A stretch of 64,000 bases of DNA from Notospermus geniculatus (Eukaryota > Nemertea > Pilidiophora > Heteronemertea > Lineidae), in NCBI GenBank assembly GCA_002633025.1, contig NMRB01001121.1:124279-188278 (forward strand), read 5' to 3'. How positions within the stretch are numbered: position 1 is the stretch's first letter; every line of letters begins with the position of its first letter. This document shows, one piece after another, positions 1-10,470 of the stretch. A program made the position numbers and the translations under genes. The notes below the pieces were generated by a model, which saw only the letters and a list, made by a program, of their open reading frames with translations, was not told where the DNA came from and searched no databases.

Positions 1-325
1 TTCAGAGTGTTCATGTTCTTCCAAATGAGTGATATCAAACTACTTTTGTGACTTTTTTTGGTACTTTCATTGAATACAACTGGATTATTTTGCAGGTAGG
101 TGACACATGGCTCATTCGCGAACCTATAATCCAAGTTTTTTTAGAAATATTTTGGTTCTAATATGAAACTTCAAGGCTTCAAACACCCATTGTCTTAAAA
201 AATTACTTCAAATGTTATTGATTGTTGTACCATTTAAATTGGTCTGAAATACAGAATTATCCCTCCAAATTGCAAGATCGTAGCTCTTTCAGTTTTCCCA
301 CAGATCACAAATCGCAATCTTGAAT

Positions 326-535
326 TCAAAGTGAAACAGCCCCTTTTAAGTGCGGTAAACGGTCTTTATCAACGACAACAGCAGCTGTTCCCACTATTAC
401 AGATTGATTGATATAGTACGCCCTAGAAAATACACCGGTGCATGGGTCGCCTGCAGCTGAATGCTGCCTTATCGTCAATCCCGGGTCTTCAACCTTGTTG
501 CCAAGGTATTCCCAAAGTGTTTCATCCAGACACAA
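326..535 (-). CDS. Unrecognised ORF, possible exon or relic
   Basis: An open frame of 69 codons that continues upstream to an in-frame stop near 550 and has no ATG at its start. Composition is protein-like (mixed charged and hydrophobic residues, e.g. DPGLTIRQHS, AAVVVDKDRL). No family was recognised and no splice sites are convincing. It may be a terminal exon, a retroelement scrap or chance. Confidence 0.2.
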   Translation of the reverse strand: MCLDETLWEYLGNKVEDPGLTIRQHSAAGDPCTGVFSRAYYINQSVIVGTAAVVVDKDRLPHLKGAVSL

Positions 536-636
536 TCTCCTTAAGTCCTGGGACGAGGTTGGCGTTATATCCCAAACAACTGGTCAGTATGAGGGCTGTT
601 TGCTATAAGAAGGAATAGACGTTCAGTAGCTCCCAG

Positions 637-978
637 AGCGGCCTAGTAGTCATCTTCGATAATCGAAGGCCGATCTGCTCACCACTGCGTTACATTGCAC
701 ATCACCCTTCGAGAAAGTGACCTGTCTGCGACGGATCCGCTGCCTCGAGAAGAGGAGGCCAATCAGAACCAGTGTTGTAAAATGTCCACGTAGTATAAAT
801 AGTGGTAACCGAAGCCCCTGCCGAAGACCCGATATAAAATGCAATCTGATTGGTTGACCGGTAAAGTTGGCATCGTGCCAAGATACGCCGTGGACCGGTC
901 TATTTCTCGAAGGCAGATATGGGATGGTGAGCAAATCGCCCTTCGATTATCGAAGATGCCTAGTAGTAGGTATCGGTC
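637..978. mobile_element. Foldback MITE with CTTCGATAATCGAAG palindrome
   Basis: Imperfect inverted arms at about 637-700 and 905-978. Both carry the short palindrome CTTCGATAATCGAAG followed by a CTGCTCACCA / TTGCTCACCA block and a CTTCGAGAAA block. The spacer has no coding signal. A non-autonomous DNA transposon is the simplest reading. Confidence 0.6.
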
Positions 979-1009
979 GGGAGGTGGATTGACGACTTGG
1001 CCGGCCAGA

Positions 1010-1095
1010 TCATCCCTCGATTTAACGAACACCTCGATACAACGAACATTTTCACTGGATCCCATGGTGTTCGTTATATCGAGGCTACACTGTAC
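1010..1095. mobile_element. Pogo/Tigger-like MITE end
   Basis: Repeats of CTCGAT(A/T)(T/C)AACGAAC point rightward at 1016-1047 and the inverse GTTCGTTATATCGAG lies at 1069-1083, followed by GCTACACTG. Such TCGATATAACGAA arms ending CAGTGTA are typical of pogo-group non-autonomous elements. Boundaries are uncertain. Confidence 0.4.
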
Positions 1096-1328
1096 TACAA
1101 GGCCAAAGGACTGCAGTATCGGTATTTGAAAAAAACGATGGATAAGGATTCTATTGATGTGAACCGTCTCGATGCAACTGCAGCCACTTCGGAGAGTTGG
1201 TGCATGCAAATGTCGAATACGTCAAGCTCAGATATGTCAGTCGGTGAAGTGTAACACCACTAAGTTCCGACTCCATCATTGCTTCCAACAACACTGAGAA
1301 CGAGGGTTCGTATGGTGGTATGGTGCAA

Positions 1329-1707
1329 GGCCATGTCGAATTAGCCGACCCAGCGGAAACAACGGAACCAGCGGAACCTGGTCTGCAGCCGATAGAACAA
1401 ACACGTGAATCGTCGTTGCTTCGTTCAGCTGTTGACTGAAAGCAACACGCGACTCGGTGTTGGTAAGCAACACGCGACTGCAGTCATGATGTGCGGATTG
1501 AGACCTAAATGTAGGCCCTAGGCATGCTAGCTCAAGGCTAGGCTACCGGTGGGCCTACATGGCCTAGGCCTACCGTAGACCTAGTTTTTTCGGCGCCTAA
1601 CAATTCGATTTGAACAGTGCAGTATTATTTAAAAAAACAACATTGTTTTTCCTTCAAGTTCCGCTGGTTCCGTTGTTTCCGCTCGTTCCGCTAATTCGAC
1701 ATGGCCT
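1329..1707. repeat. Inverted repeat with ~50-bp arms
   Basis: Arms at about 1329-1379 and 1657-1707 are near-perfect reverse complements (core CGGAAACAACGGAACCAGCG). The interior holds a direct repeat of GCAACACGCGACT (about 1443 and 1468) and a taggcct-rich stretch (1505-1590). No coding signal. Confidence 0.7.
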
Positions 1708-1709
1708 AT

Positions 1710-1862
1710 CCAGGAAAAAATGAACTATGAACTACTATGAACTTAACGCTTGCCAAATAACTGTGAAGTTCATAGTTTTACCATGAAATTTATAGTAAAA
1801 CTATGAACTTCACAGTTATATGGTAAGAGTTCATAGTAGTTCGTAGTTCATTTTTTTCCTGG
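1710..1862. mobile_element. 153-bp palindromic foldback MITE
   Basis: Almost the whole segment is one palindrome, from CCAGGAAAAAATGAACTA at the left to its complement at the right. The sub-repeat ACTATGAACTT recurs in both arms. No coding capacity. It directly abuts the preceding inverted repeat. Confidence 0.75.
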
Positions 1863-3108
1863 GATGGTGCTACTATTCACGACTCAAATCATATGGACGA
1901 AAGAGCAACTTAAAACGAAAGAAATATTTATTAAAACTGAAGAAAGTTTGACCAACAAATTTGAAACTCATGTGTGATGGACGAGAAGAATGCACCGTAG
2001 GCTCACACATCTACTTTAACACCGACAATACCATAATAGGCCTAACCCATACAACTCACAATACATCCTAGTACAACATGTACTGCACAATGCCAGTGTG
2101 GTCAGACTCAATGCCACGCCTTGATTGGAGGCGACCAAAAAAACACCAATAAAGGGCCTAAATCTGAGAAACCGGTGCATACAATACCCATGCCTAGCAA
2201 ATATGCTTTTTACTGAATATCCTGATATGAATTCTGTGAGGAGAGAGAAGCCTGATCAGGGTCAGCCCAAAGAAAAATTTAAGAGCCATAAAATTGGCAT
2301 GTTTGAAAAAAATGGAGGGAAGATGGCTGACAACCACACTGTGCACCAACAGATGGCAGCACAGACAACTAGTTTAGACACACCATACTAGATGGCAGTA
2401 CAATCAACCCTAATAAAGGGTGAACCAAATTAATGGAACCCTGACCAGGCTACAGAAGCAGCAGTCATGGCGGAAGTCAACATGGAAATCAACCAAGGAA
2501 TTTCCACGCCGATGCCTGCTTCTACTCCAGCTAAAGGTACATGTAACTATTCCAGTACATATAGGCCTACTAAACAGCTTAACGCTAGCGCTAGCCTAGG
2601 CTTTCCAAGAAAAATATCTTCCATCAATCCACAGTAGCGAGGGCCTAACGGTAACTGGCCTAGGCGTAACAACGTCAAGGGTCCTTATCATGCCTACGTT
2701 CTAGTATCTCAGGGCTAGGCCTAGCCCTTTAACCAGTTAACAAAACCGTGAGTGAAGATATTCCGCCAGTCATTTTTTTGGCCAGTGACCAGTCATTTCA
2801 AAAATTATAGGGAATTATAGGGAATTTGCCATAAAAATACCAGTCTTGTGGATTGAAGTCATGATGAGTAGGGCTATGTTGTATCACTTTTAAAGACGAT
2901 TGTAATAGGCTTAGACTTGAGTAACTTAATTAGGCCTACATTTTTGATTGAAATGTGCTGACATTGAGTGCTATTTCACTGACAATGGGATGCAAATTTC
3001 GGGGGGGGGGGGAGGAGGTATTTCCAGTCGTACCAACTTCGTTCCCAAATGTCTTTCTACAGTAAAAATATATTTTCTTGAAGGACTGATGTCATTTCAG
3101 GCCACCGG
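1863..3108. other. Non-coding stretch, no gene recognised
   Basis: Only short chance frames, taggcct clusters (about 2565-2720) and a poly-G run at 3001-3012. No splice-bounded exon or repeat family was recognised. Confidence 0.4.
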
Positions 3109-3727
3109 CCTTTCCGCCGCACGGTATTGACGATCTTTTTGGCGGGAAAATGCTAAAACAAGAAGCCCATGCAGGTTGGTCGCACAAGACCTTAAGTTTT
3201 GAAGATACAACTATAGGTTTGTCACTCTCATCTTGAATTTTGCTGAGAGCCATGCAATGGTCCTTCCAGGTAGAGAAAAGGGACGACTTAAAACTTCCAT
3301 CATGTCCATCACACTGCAGCAAAGCAAACGTGTACCGAGATTACTGTACTGCTTGCCAGAATGGTAATCACAAAATAGTTTCCTTGGTTACTTTCCGTAG
3401 AATCTGGTGGCAGGTCACTCCATTTTTTCTAAACATGCGTCCGTCCACTCATTCTGCCAGTACAATGCTGCTCTTATCATGCGTGCTGCAAACTGTGATG
3501 AATGTTCAAAATCTGATTTACTAATAGCAGCAGAGGAACATCTCAATCGCGCCCAGCAATAACGGTCTTTGTATGTCAATGAATGTAAAGTTGTTAAAGA
3601 TTCATTGCCAACTTGAGCCTACTTGTTGCAGATTGGGTCACAAATGTGGAATTTAGATGGCCTTATGGACGATGTGGTTGACAGGATAACAATTGAACTT
3701 GGAGAGGACAGTGACACTGAAAGCTGA
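3109..3727 (+). pseudogene. Exon-like pieces of a broken Cys-containing gene, part 1
   Basis: Three pieces read like protein. After a TTTCAG acceptor at about 3098-3103, an open frame runs to about 3238. A frame through about 3240-3420 contains CPSHCSK and YCTACQNGNHKIV. A different frame at about 3438-3562 contains QYNAALIMRAANC and KSDLLIAAEEHLNRAQQ before a TAA, so a frameshift separates it from the previous piece. A short exon at 3632-3727 follows a TTGTTGCAG acceptor and ends in the acidic ELGEDSDTES and TGA. No family was recognised. Spaced Cys pairs suggest zinc binding or a transposon protein. Probably one ancestral gene with the pieces at 4836-6707; decay is inferred from the shift and stops. 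Confidence 0.35.
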
Positions 3728-3908
3728 GATTCAAAAATGGAATATGGGCAAGTTTTAGTGACAATGAAATGGATATTGAGCCCAGCTCAGGATTAATACG
3801 CCAAGGATAACACAAGCCTATATTTATTTATTAGAGGCCCCTGTTCACTGCAGCATTTATTTCCACTTATGGAAATAAAGAAATAAAGAAAGTTATGGTC
3901 TTGGGTTG

Positions 3909-4277
3909 AATGAGGAATCCGCAGAACTACGCCACGACGAGGCGCTGTCAGTCTAAGACCCGGAAGTCCTATTTTCTAACAGTATTTCCATTTACTTCTT
4001 GCCCCAAAATAAACCACTCTCTTTGGTTCAATTTTGATTAAATTACATTGCCCTGTTTCATGTTCAAAGTTCTCCATATAACACTGCTTTGTTTCGTCAG
4101 AAATGCCACAGGATGCCAATACTGACAACGTCTTTTGGGGAAATTTCCACGGAAAATTGTGTAGAAAAATGTACACTATGCTTTGACGACGTGACGTCAA
4201 CAGCGAAAAAGTGACGTCAGTACGTCATTCGGGTCTTATACTGACTGCGCCATCAGCAGTCATGCGGGTTCCCCATT
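3909..4277. mobile_element. MITE family M1, copy 1 (complete)
   Basis: Terminal inverted repeats AATGAGGAATCCGCAGAA and AATGGGGAACCCGCATGA extend inward to shared GTCAGT.TAAGACCCG blocks. The interior contains several GACGTCA motifs. A near-identical but right-truncated copy lies at 44728-45078 and diverged relatives at 20055-20440 and perhaps 30722-30905. Confidence 0.8.
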
Positions 4278-4835
4278 GGTTAATCTTGAACAAGGACAGT
4301 TTTCACGTAGCACTTGGTGCTGAAGTCGCCCCATTTGGCAAGCATGCCACTCACACATCCGTGCTGCTATCGGTACTAAACATCGAGTCAAAAGTTGCTA
4401 TAGTTGTGACCACAACTAGTTGTTCTTCGGGGCTGATATTAATGAAGATCATCCACAAGTGCAGAATTTGAACAGACAGAAAAGAAAGTTTAAGATATAA
4501 ACGGAACTCAGGTGAGCTTCGAAGTAGGTTTAGTTCCTTCTGATAGTAAGTGGACAGCAACTGCTTCAGGGAACTAAACAATGCAGCAACATACCCTAGC
4601 AGTTTTGCAAAAGTGTACAAAGATGAGATGCAGTCATTGAATGGTTCAGTTGGACCTGGATCAGGGTGGCCACCTTGAGATTATCAAACTCGGTTGAAAA
4701 CTGCAGTTCTAGTTGAAAAGCAGAAAAAAAATTGACCGGTGATCGAAGTAAACTTTTGAAGTTCATTGCTTCAGAAGGAGTGCTAATAAAACCATTGCAT
4801 TGTAAAAAAACAATCTCTGCCAACAGGTTAATCAG

Positions 4836-4893
4836 GTTATTTTAGAAGAGGCTATTCAAAGGACTGATGACAAACTACTGACAAAATTGGAAG
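4836..4893 (+). pseudogene. Exon-like piece of the broken gene, part 2
   Basis: After a TTAATCAG acceptor a frame opens (VILEEAIQRTDDKLLTKLE) and ends where GAAGGTA would form a splice donor. The transposon at 4897-5921 sits in that GGTA. It either interrupts the exon or lies in the following intron. Confidence 0.3.
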
Positions 4894-4896
4894 GTA

Positions 4897-5921
4897 CAGA
4901 GCGTCTCAAAAAAAATGTTACCATTTTGATCCTGTCTAAAAATTAAACTGTTGATTTCTTTCAAATGAAACCCCTGTCCTGATTAGAAGAAACCTGGGAA
5001 TTTTTTATCAAATTAGAATGGTTTCGATATCATTTTTGTAACAATCACATTAACAGTTTTTGTGATTTTGCAGTTTTACGATTCAGTGACTGAAAATAGA
5101 CATTTTCACTGTGTCTAACTGCCGCAATGTTCTTTTCTGTTCTGAGAGAGCATTACGCGGTCTCCTTGATTATTTTTGGCCTGATAATGCAATGTTCCTT
5201 TGTTTCAAACTTTTTCGACATCATAACGAATCAGAAATTTACCAGGTGGATGTCTTTCATCACGTCTGACGTATAGCCATTTTGTGATCACAATTAACTT
5301 CATATCGGGTGTCCCCAAAAAACGAAAACCCTTCATAATATGGGTTTATTCAAAAAATATGATTGTTATGACTTCCATATTTTGCATCAATTATCTAAAT
5401 GATATCAGATAGATTTCCCTAAAATTTCAGCTCAGTAGGTTACACAGCACTAAAACAGCGACATGTTTAAAATGTCATGTCAAAAATGCACTGCGGAAAG
5501 TTCAGTGCAATTTCACTGACCGCCATTGCATGTTTGGCGAGAAATTTTGAATATGCTGCTATTTTAATGCTATTTATTCTATGGAGCTGAAACTTTGCGG
5601 ACAGATGTCTAATACTCTTTAGATAGAAGGTGCAAAATATCAAAGTCATAGCTTTGATACTTTTTGAATTACACCATATTAAATTAGGGTTGTCATTTTC
5701 GGCGGTGGCCACCCGATACAAAAATAACATGGCTTTGCGCATTTCTACCATTTTTGTTTTTGCCCCAGCATCAACACCATAGTGAATAAAAAGTCAAACT
5801 TCCTGTATGAATCAAATCTCCCAAATCTTCACTACCAAACCTGAAAAGATGAAACATTTAGTCCAAAGAATGTGGACTAGAGACCAAATCAAAATGGTAA
5901 CATTTTTTTTGAGACACCCTG
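4897..5921. mobile_element. 1,025-bp non-autonomous TA-flanked DNA transposon
   Basis: Terminal inverted repeats of about 34 bp begin CAGAGCGTCTCAAAAAAAAT at the left and CAGGGTGTCTCAAAAAAAAT at the right. TA dinucleotides flank both ends (4895-4896, 5922-5923). TA duplication and CAGGGTG-type ends fit the Tc1/mariner-IS630 group. No transposase frame is present, so it is non-autonomous or internally replaced. A smaller relative is at 23577-23762. Confidence 0.85.
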
Positions 5922-5924
5922 TAT

Positions 5925-6131
5925 TTTGATGCACTGAAAGATATCAGAGCTGGAAAACAACTTATCATATTGTCACGCTACTTCAGACAAGTATTCAAAC
6001 CCCAAAAATGTTGTTCCTGCTCTGTATGCTTGAATGGGGAGGATTCTTTCAAGTTCTGTCATGGTTACCAACAACTTCTTCAGGCATTGAAAACATCTGA
6101 TAGAATGCCGTCCATGTTTGAAGAATTCAAG
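5925..6131 (+). pseudogene. Exon-like piece of the broken gene, part 3
   Basis: An open frame of about 69 codons (DALKDIRAGKQLIILSRYF, then CCSCSVCLNGEDSFKFCHGY) ends at AAG followed by a GTAATA donor, phase 0. The next candidate exon begins 60 bp later after TTTTCTCAG, also phase 0. The Cys cluster CCSCSVC..C may bind zinc. Family not recognised. Confidence 0.4.
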
Positions 6132-6191
6132 GTAATACTGTAGCATTCCCTTTGCACAACTGCCAAGGAATGTGATGGTCTATTTTCTCAG

Positions 6192-6707
6192 ATGGAAACA
6201 AGTGTTCTTCATGATATTGACCAGCTGCAGTTAGTTTGCCGGACGTACATGGCACTACACCACTTATTCATGAAGAAAATAAACCGTACAACTTTCCATA
6301 TAGGGTACATCATTCCATATCACATGCAACGCATCTATGATGAGTTTGTATCAATAAAAGACCAAGTCGCACGGCAGATTCGTCACAATGAAATACAGCC
6401 ACCCAAATTGAGGAGAATTCCCATCCCAGTCGCCACTTCTCCACAGGCTCCACTCACACGAACATCAGAACTGCAATTTATGACCACATCAACCCCACGT
6501 AAACACGATAAATAGTCACCAAACTTGGATGCAGGGTCAGTTTCATCGATCACTAATGCATCCGCTAATGCCGACACTCTGATTTTGTCGGAAGATGAAG
6601 TCGAAGACCAAGTCCTTTCCGCGGCCTTGGATAATTCTATGGCTGAATCTGACCCAGGCGAGAACGCGGCCACTTCTGACCCAAGGCAACGATACTGCCA
6701 CTTCTGA
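6192..6707 (+). pseudogene. Exon-like piece of the broken gene, part 4, with in-frame TAG
   Basis: After a clean TTTTCTCAG acceptor the frame runs 107 codons (METSVLHDIDQLQLVCRTYM ... PRKHDK) to TAG at 6513-6515. It then continues open in the same frame for 63 codons of acidic, Ser-rich sequence (SEDEVEDQVLSAALDNSMAE) to a TGA. Either the TAG is the true end or, more likely given the continuing composition, a nonsense mutation in a longer tail. Function unknown. Confidence 0.4.
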
Positions 6708-7359
6708 GAAACAAATAGAAACAAAGCACCATTGTTATGTGCTGGAGCTAATGCAAAGAGAAGACCTGTAAAACAGAAACAGAGTATGATTAGTACACGT
6801 GTGATTTGGAAAAGAGTCATATAAATTATTGTGTAATTAGTGAGTAAACGTATGGAAAGAAGAGACAAAAGAGGCAATAGAGCTGCAAACTGGACGCTCC
6901 AAAAACCCAAATAAGGGAATCAGTAGAAGATAAATAGAAAGGAGCGTGATTAGGCTGAAAGAAAGAAGTTTTATAAATTATGGCATGTGTAATATATAAT
7001 GCGAAAAAGTATGACATGAAGATATCATATGACAAGTAAAAATGACATTAAGAGCGAGTAAACATATGGAACACAGATATTAAGAGGCAACGAGACTGCC
7101 ACCTACATAATAACCAGAGTATGGCGTTAGAAAAACATGAATAGATAGAAGGAAAGGCTAGGTGAACAACCAATGCGACTCACTGGCCAACGAAACGAAT
7201 AGGGAAAGGACAATGGAAGAAAACGGCCTGAACCAGAATGGGAGCATGAAGGATGAACAACCACAAGGATGAAGGATGAACAACCACAAAGGACGTTCAA
7301 CCACAAGGATGAACTACCACAAATCCAACATCAGGAGGGGGATAGAGGATGACCGTGGA

Positions 7360-7440
7360 AAAGAAATGACCCGAAGTGATGCCTTCAAGAAAAACATGTT
7401 ATGTATAACTATTGATGAAGCACATATGATTTTGGAATGG
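7360..7440 (+). pseudogene. Helicase-like DEAH scrap
   Basis: The frame contains LCITIDEAHMILEW (DEAH codons at 7414-7425), resembling the Walker B region of RecQ-type helicases (IDEAHCxSEWG). It ends at a GTACGT donor just after the Trp. Nothing upstream resembles the Walker A half, so it is a fragment or lone exon. The likeness rests on about 14 residues. Confidence 0.3.
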
Positions 7441-7502
7441 TACGTCCTTAGTATTGGGGATCAAGTCAAGAAGTCTGATCGCTTCACACCAACACAGTCT
7501 AA

Positions 7503-7761
7503 GGCATTTCCAGTAAGATAACACAACAATATAAGTGTGGTCGAGATAAGACTGCTGCGGTTGTCAAATTTCGTGGAAGGGAAGAGGCCAGTGATGTGGT
7601 GTCAGAAATTAAGCAGGGTCCTTTTTGCATGGCAACAGACGGGAGCAATGACCAGCATTAGAAACAATATCCTCTTGTCGTCACTTTATTTGATCTGGAG
7701 GTTGGAGTCAAGGTGCGTCTGCTTGGAATTCCCTGCCTATCGGTACAGGAGAAATCAACAG
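7503..7761 (+). pseudogene. Transposase-like exon (TDGSND motif) with a stop
   Basis: The plus frame reads SKITQQYKCGRDKTAAVVK, then EIKQGPFCMATDGSNDQH, a TAG (7659-7661), then KQYPLVVTLFDLEVGVKV and LLGIPCLSVQEKSTG, ending at a CAG/GTAAGT donor. The order YKCGRTKTT-like, PFxxATDGSND, K-YPLVV-FD resembles hAT-derived and zinc-finger-associated transposase-like proteins. The in-frame stop indicates a dead copy unless edited or skipped. No partner exon was found. Confidence 0.42.
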
Positions 7762-8464
7762 GTAAGTGTGTAGTGTACTGTACCCTAATAGTACTACCCC
7801 CCCCCAAAAAAAAAATTCAATTTGAATCCCTATGCCGTATAGACTGCTATCAAAAGACAATATAAATTACTTCAATCATGATGACATTGAAAGTGTCCCC
7901 AGATTTGCTATACCAGCCTCTGTCGGAAATCTATTCCTTGCTTGTTATTTTCTACTTCTGTCATTTCACTTGTTTATCGCTTCAACGCAGACGTCCGCAT
8001 TTTACCCCGTGATCGTTATCCTTCAGTATGGTCTAGTGCTCTAGAATTTAACTTCAATAATTTTACTTCTGCTATTACGAAATTCCCACTGATCTTTTTC
8101 CGCCTTCCCCTATAAATTTAGGATTTTTTGTTCAGAGTTCACTCCTGTCTTGGCCCCCGTTGCCAGCGTACCTTCTTGAGTTTGATGAATTCATATGCGC
8201 CACATTCGGTAAGATATAATCTCTCTCATTTCTTCCTCCAAAATTAAGTTTGATTTTTTGGTATTTCTTCACGACAAACTTTTAGATGTTTTCATTTGTT
8301 ATTCTTACTTTGTTTAATGTTGTATTTTTATAGTTGACCACACACATCCAAATATGCTTCCCACGTACGTGGTGGAATAAATCGATAAATCCGAATTTTG
8401 ACTCCTTTTACTTCCGTGTGCGTGCAACGGTGTGCGCCACAGCCTCACAGTCGCAGGCTACACC

Positions 8465-8627
8465 CGGATCCAGTAGCTCTCAGGTTAGCTGCATGGAGAT
8501 GATGAAGCAAAGATTTAAGACTTTGGGCATGTCTGAGTCAACTGCTTCCAAGACGGCAGCATCCACGCATCAATCAACTTTTCGTTTGACTCCAAGTTGC
8601 GAGTATACCGTAGAGTCGGTTCTATAA
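8465..8627 (+). pseudogene. DIRS-like tyrosine recombinase, N-terminal scrap
   Basis: The frame contains MKQRFKTLGMSESTASKTAA followed by STHQSTFR. This is similar in style to the N-terminal SAM-like part of DIRS/YR recombinases (RL..GFS..TA.LI..A.R.ST...Y). It lies upstream of the catalytic half on the same strand, separated by the MITE at 8750-9278. Frames after this point are broken. Confidence 0.4.
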
Positions 8628-8749
8628 CATCAATGCACTATATGCCGAAGTGCCGCCCCAGTTCATCACTATGTCAGAGCCCGGTTTCCCACCTGCATTG
8701 ATTGACCAATGGCGCACAGGAGAACGCCTGGTCAGTTTCTTGCGAATAA

Positions 8750-9278
8750 GGCCTCTTTTACACTACGTGTTTTCAACCGTGCTCGACCCGGGTCGAGCAC
8801 GGCGCGGCAAAAAAAGGTAATAGTGTAAATGGGTAGGCACGGCACAACTGGGCTCGGCACGGCGCTACTTTCATCCGGGCCGACCCCCNCTACTTTCATC
8901 CGGGCCGAACCCCCCAACAGGAGGTGGGTTCGACCCGGACGGCCCGGGTCGAGCACGGTTCCGCTGGAAAACTGCACAGTGTAAACACGCTACTGGGCTC
9001 GGCCCACTTGAATGACTCGCCTTTAGTGAAGTGCGCATGCTCATTTATCGGCCTTGAACTCAATACGTCATTGCCGCGAATGATCATGGGCGCAGCCATG
9101 TTGAAAATGACGGAGATTTCCTACCTCCACAGAAAGGAGAGCCGGCGATTCAGATATTGGCACGGTTTTCATGGTGCAGTGTAAATGGGGAAAAATGCTC
9201 TTTCTGAGGCGGGCCTGGCCCGGGTCGAGCACGGCACGGTTCATCCGGGCCAAAATTCTGCGTAGTGTAAAAGTGGCT
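8750..9278. mobile_element. 529-bp GC-rich MITE inside the DIRS-like element
   Basis: Inverted ends GGCCTCTTTTACACTACG and AGCCACTTTTACACTACG are flanked by TAA on both sides (8747-8749, 9279-9281), a 3-bp duplication of the PIF/Harbinger type. Subterminal sequence repeats the perfect palindrome CTCGACCCGGGTCGAG several times. One ambiguous base (n) lies at 8889. No coding capacity. Confidence 0.78.
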
Positions 9279-9487
9279 TAAGACATGAGGTGGTGGGATA
9301 CCACAAGGCCTATGTTGTCAGTCAAATGCCGCAGTATACAACTTGTATCAATAAAGAATGCAGTCACCCACGCAAAATTCAAAGCTTTTGTCAACCACTG
9401 ATAACAGAATGCATGAATGCATGGTGAAAATGGATCTCTATTCCATGAAACCACAATCCGTGAATCGGAGTTTCGATTCGGTCGGCC

Positions 9488-9779
9488 CAGGGATATAGAA
9501 GTGCTATATCCTCAGTAGACAGTGGCTGGGGCACTGAGACAGTGGGCAATTGTCGTATTTTGTCTCAGTTGTTGAGGTCGTTTTTCATCTAACGGCCTCC
9601 TGCTAGGAAGTTGATTCCGAATCGGAGCCTTCCTTTAGTATTGAACTCTCTTTGTGGAGCTCCTTTTGAGCCATTAGATAAAGCCGAATTGAAGTGGGTA
9701 ACTCTCAAGACGGTGTTTTTAGTTGCGGTAGCGTCGGGGCGACGCTCGAGCACGATTCATGCGCTATCTGTTCATGATA
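9488..9779 (+). pseudogene. DIRS-like tyrosine recombinase, central part (interrupted)
   Basis: One frame reads QGYRSAISSVDSGWGTETVG, ILSQLLRSFFI, a TAA (9590-9592), RPPARKLIPNRSLPLVL, CGAPFEPLDKAEL, KTVFLVAVASGRRSSTIHAL. The PFEPL..A.L..LT.KTVFL.A.ASGRR.S.IHALS series is diagnostic of the recombinase domain of DIRS-like retrotransposons; the Arg in ASGRR is the first catalytic Arg. The TAA and the LINE inserted right after the HALSVHD block show that the copy is dead. Confidence 0.75.
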
Positions 9780-9784
9780 ACCAT

Positions 9785-9820
<36 letters not shown>

Positions 9821-10460
9821 GTGACGACGACCACGACCACGACCAACAACCAACAACAACAAATGTATTATATTTTAGTGCTAAAACAATGTAAAACATT
9901 TTCTAAGCACTGTACATATTAAAAGAAGCATAAGAAATCAAGAGAAGAAAAGAAGATATTAAATTAAGGAACATAGAAGATAAGAGAATAAATCAAGACG
10001 TAAAAGAACTGGACACTATGTGAAATAAGAGCGAAATAGATAAGTTTTCAAAAGCTTTTTAAAACGGTGTGTTTTGTCCCCTGTGATGCAGCGCATAATA
10101 TTATCAAAGGGCAATGAATTCCAAAGTCCGCAGGCCAAAACACCGAAGGAGCGATCGCCGTATACCCCATTTGAACGTGGAATGGCTAATAGCCATGGGT
10201 CATCAGACGACCGCAACCTCCGGGAAGGCTGATGGAGACTGAGGAATCCACGCAGGTACAAAGGGCTATCCTCGTGATGAAGAGCTTTGTGGGTGAGCAA
10301 GAGTGTCTTGTATTCAATGCGCTGCCTCACTGGGAGCCAATGCAAAGACTTTAAGACGGGTGTGGTGTGCTCGCGACGTGGGGTCCTGGTCAATAGCCTG
10401 GCAGCAGTATTTTGAGCTCTCTGGAGACGTAAAATTTCCGAGTCAGGCAAGCCCAGAAGA
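9780..10460 (-). mobile_element. 5'-truncated LINE (CR1/L2-like) inserted in the recombinase gene
   Basis: Reading the minus strand from right to left: a truncated start near 10460, the reverse-transcriptase C-terminus, a short 3' UTR, then a microsatellite tail of GTT/GTC triplets (9780-9862 on plus as ACG, GCG and ACC repeats). Short 3' microsatellites are typical of CR1/L2-group LINEs. It splits the plus-strand recombinase, so it is the younger insertion. Confidence 0.8.
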
Positions 10461-10470
10461 AGACCTTAAT
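10016..10470 (-). pseudogene. Non-LTR retrotransposon reverse transcriptase, C-terminal fragment
   Basis: The frame reads GLLLGLPDSEILRLQRAQNT, AARLLTRTPR, TPVLKSLHWLPVRQRIEYK, LLLTHKALH, PSRRLRSSDDP, YGDRSFGVLACGLWNSLPFD, and ends FKKLLKTYLFRSYF plus stop. The series LQRxQNxAARL..H.TPVL+.LHWLPV+.RI.+K, then LRSS, YG.R.F....LWNSLP, F+..LKT+LF is the standard tail of CR1/L2-type ORF2. The catalytic YxDD region is missing (5' truncation), so the copy cannot move by itself. Remaining codons look little damaged, suggesting a fairly recent insertion. Confidence 0.85.

Noticed and set aside
5467-5751. 94-codon minus-strand frame inside the 1-kb transposon
   Set aside because: No transposase motif (no spaced acidic triad or helix-turn-helix) and AT-rich composition like its flanks.
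9705-9899. Repetitive Ser/Pro frame on the minus strand
   Set aside because: Translation of the LINE's microsatellite tail.
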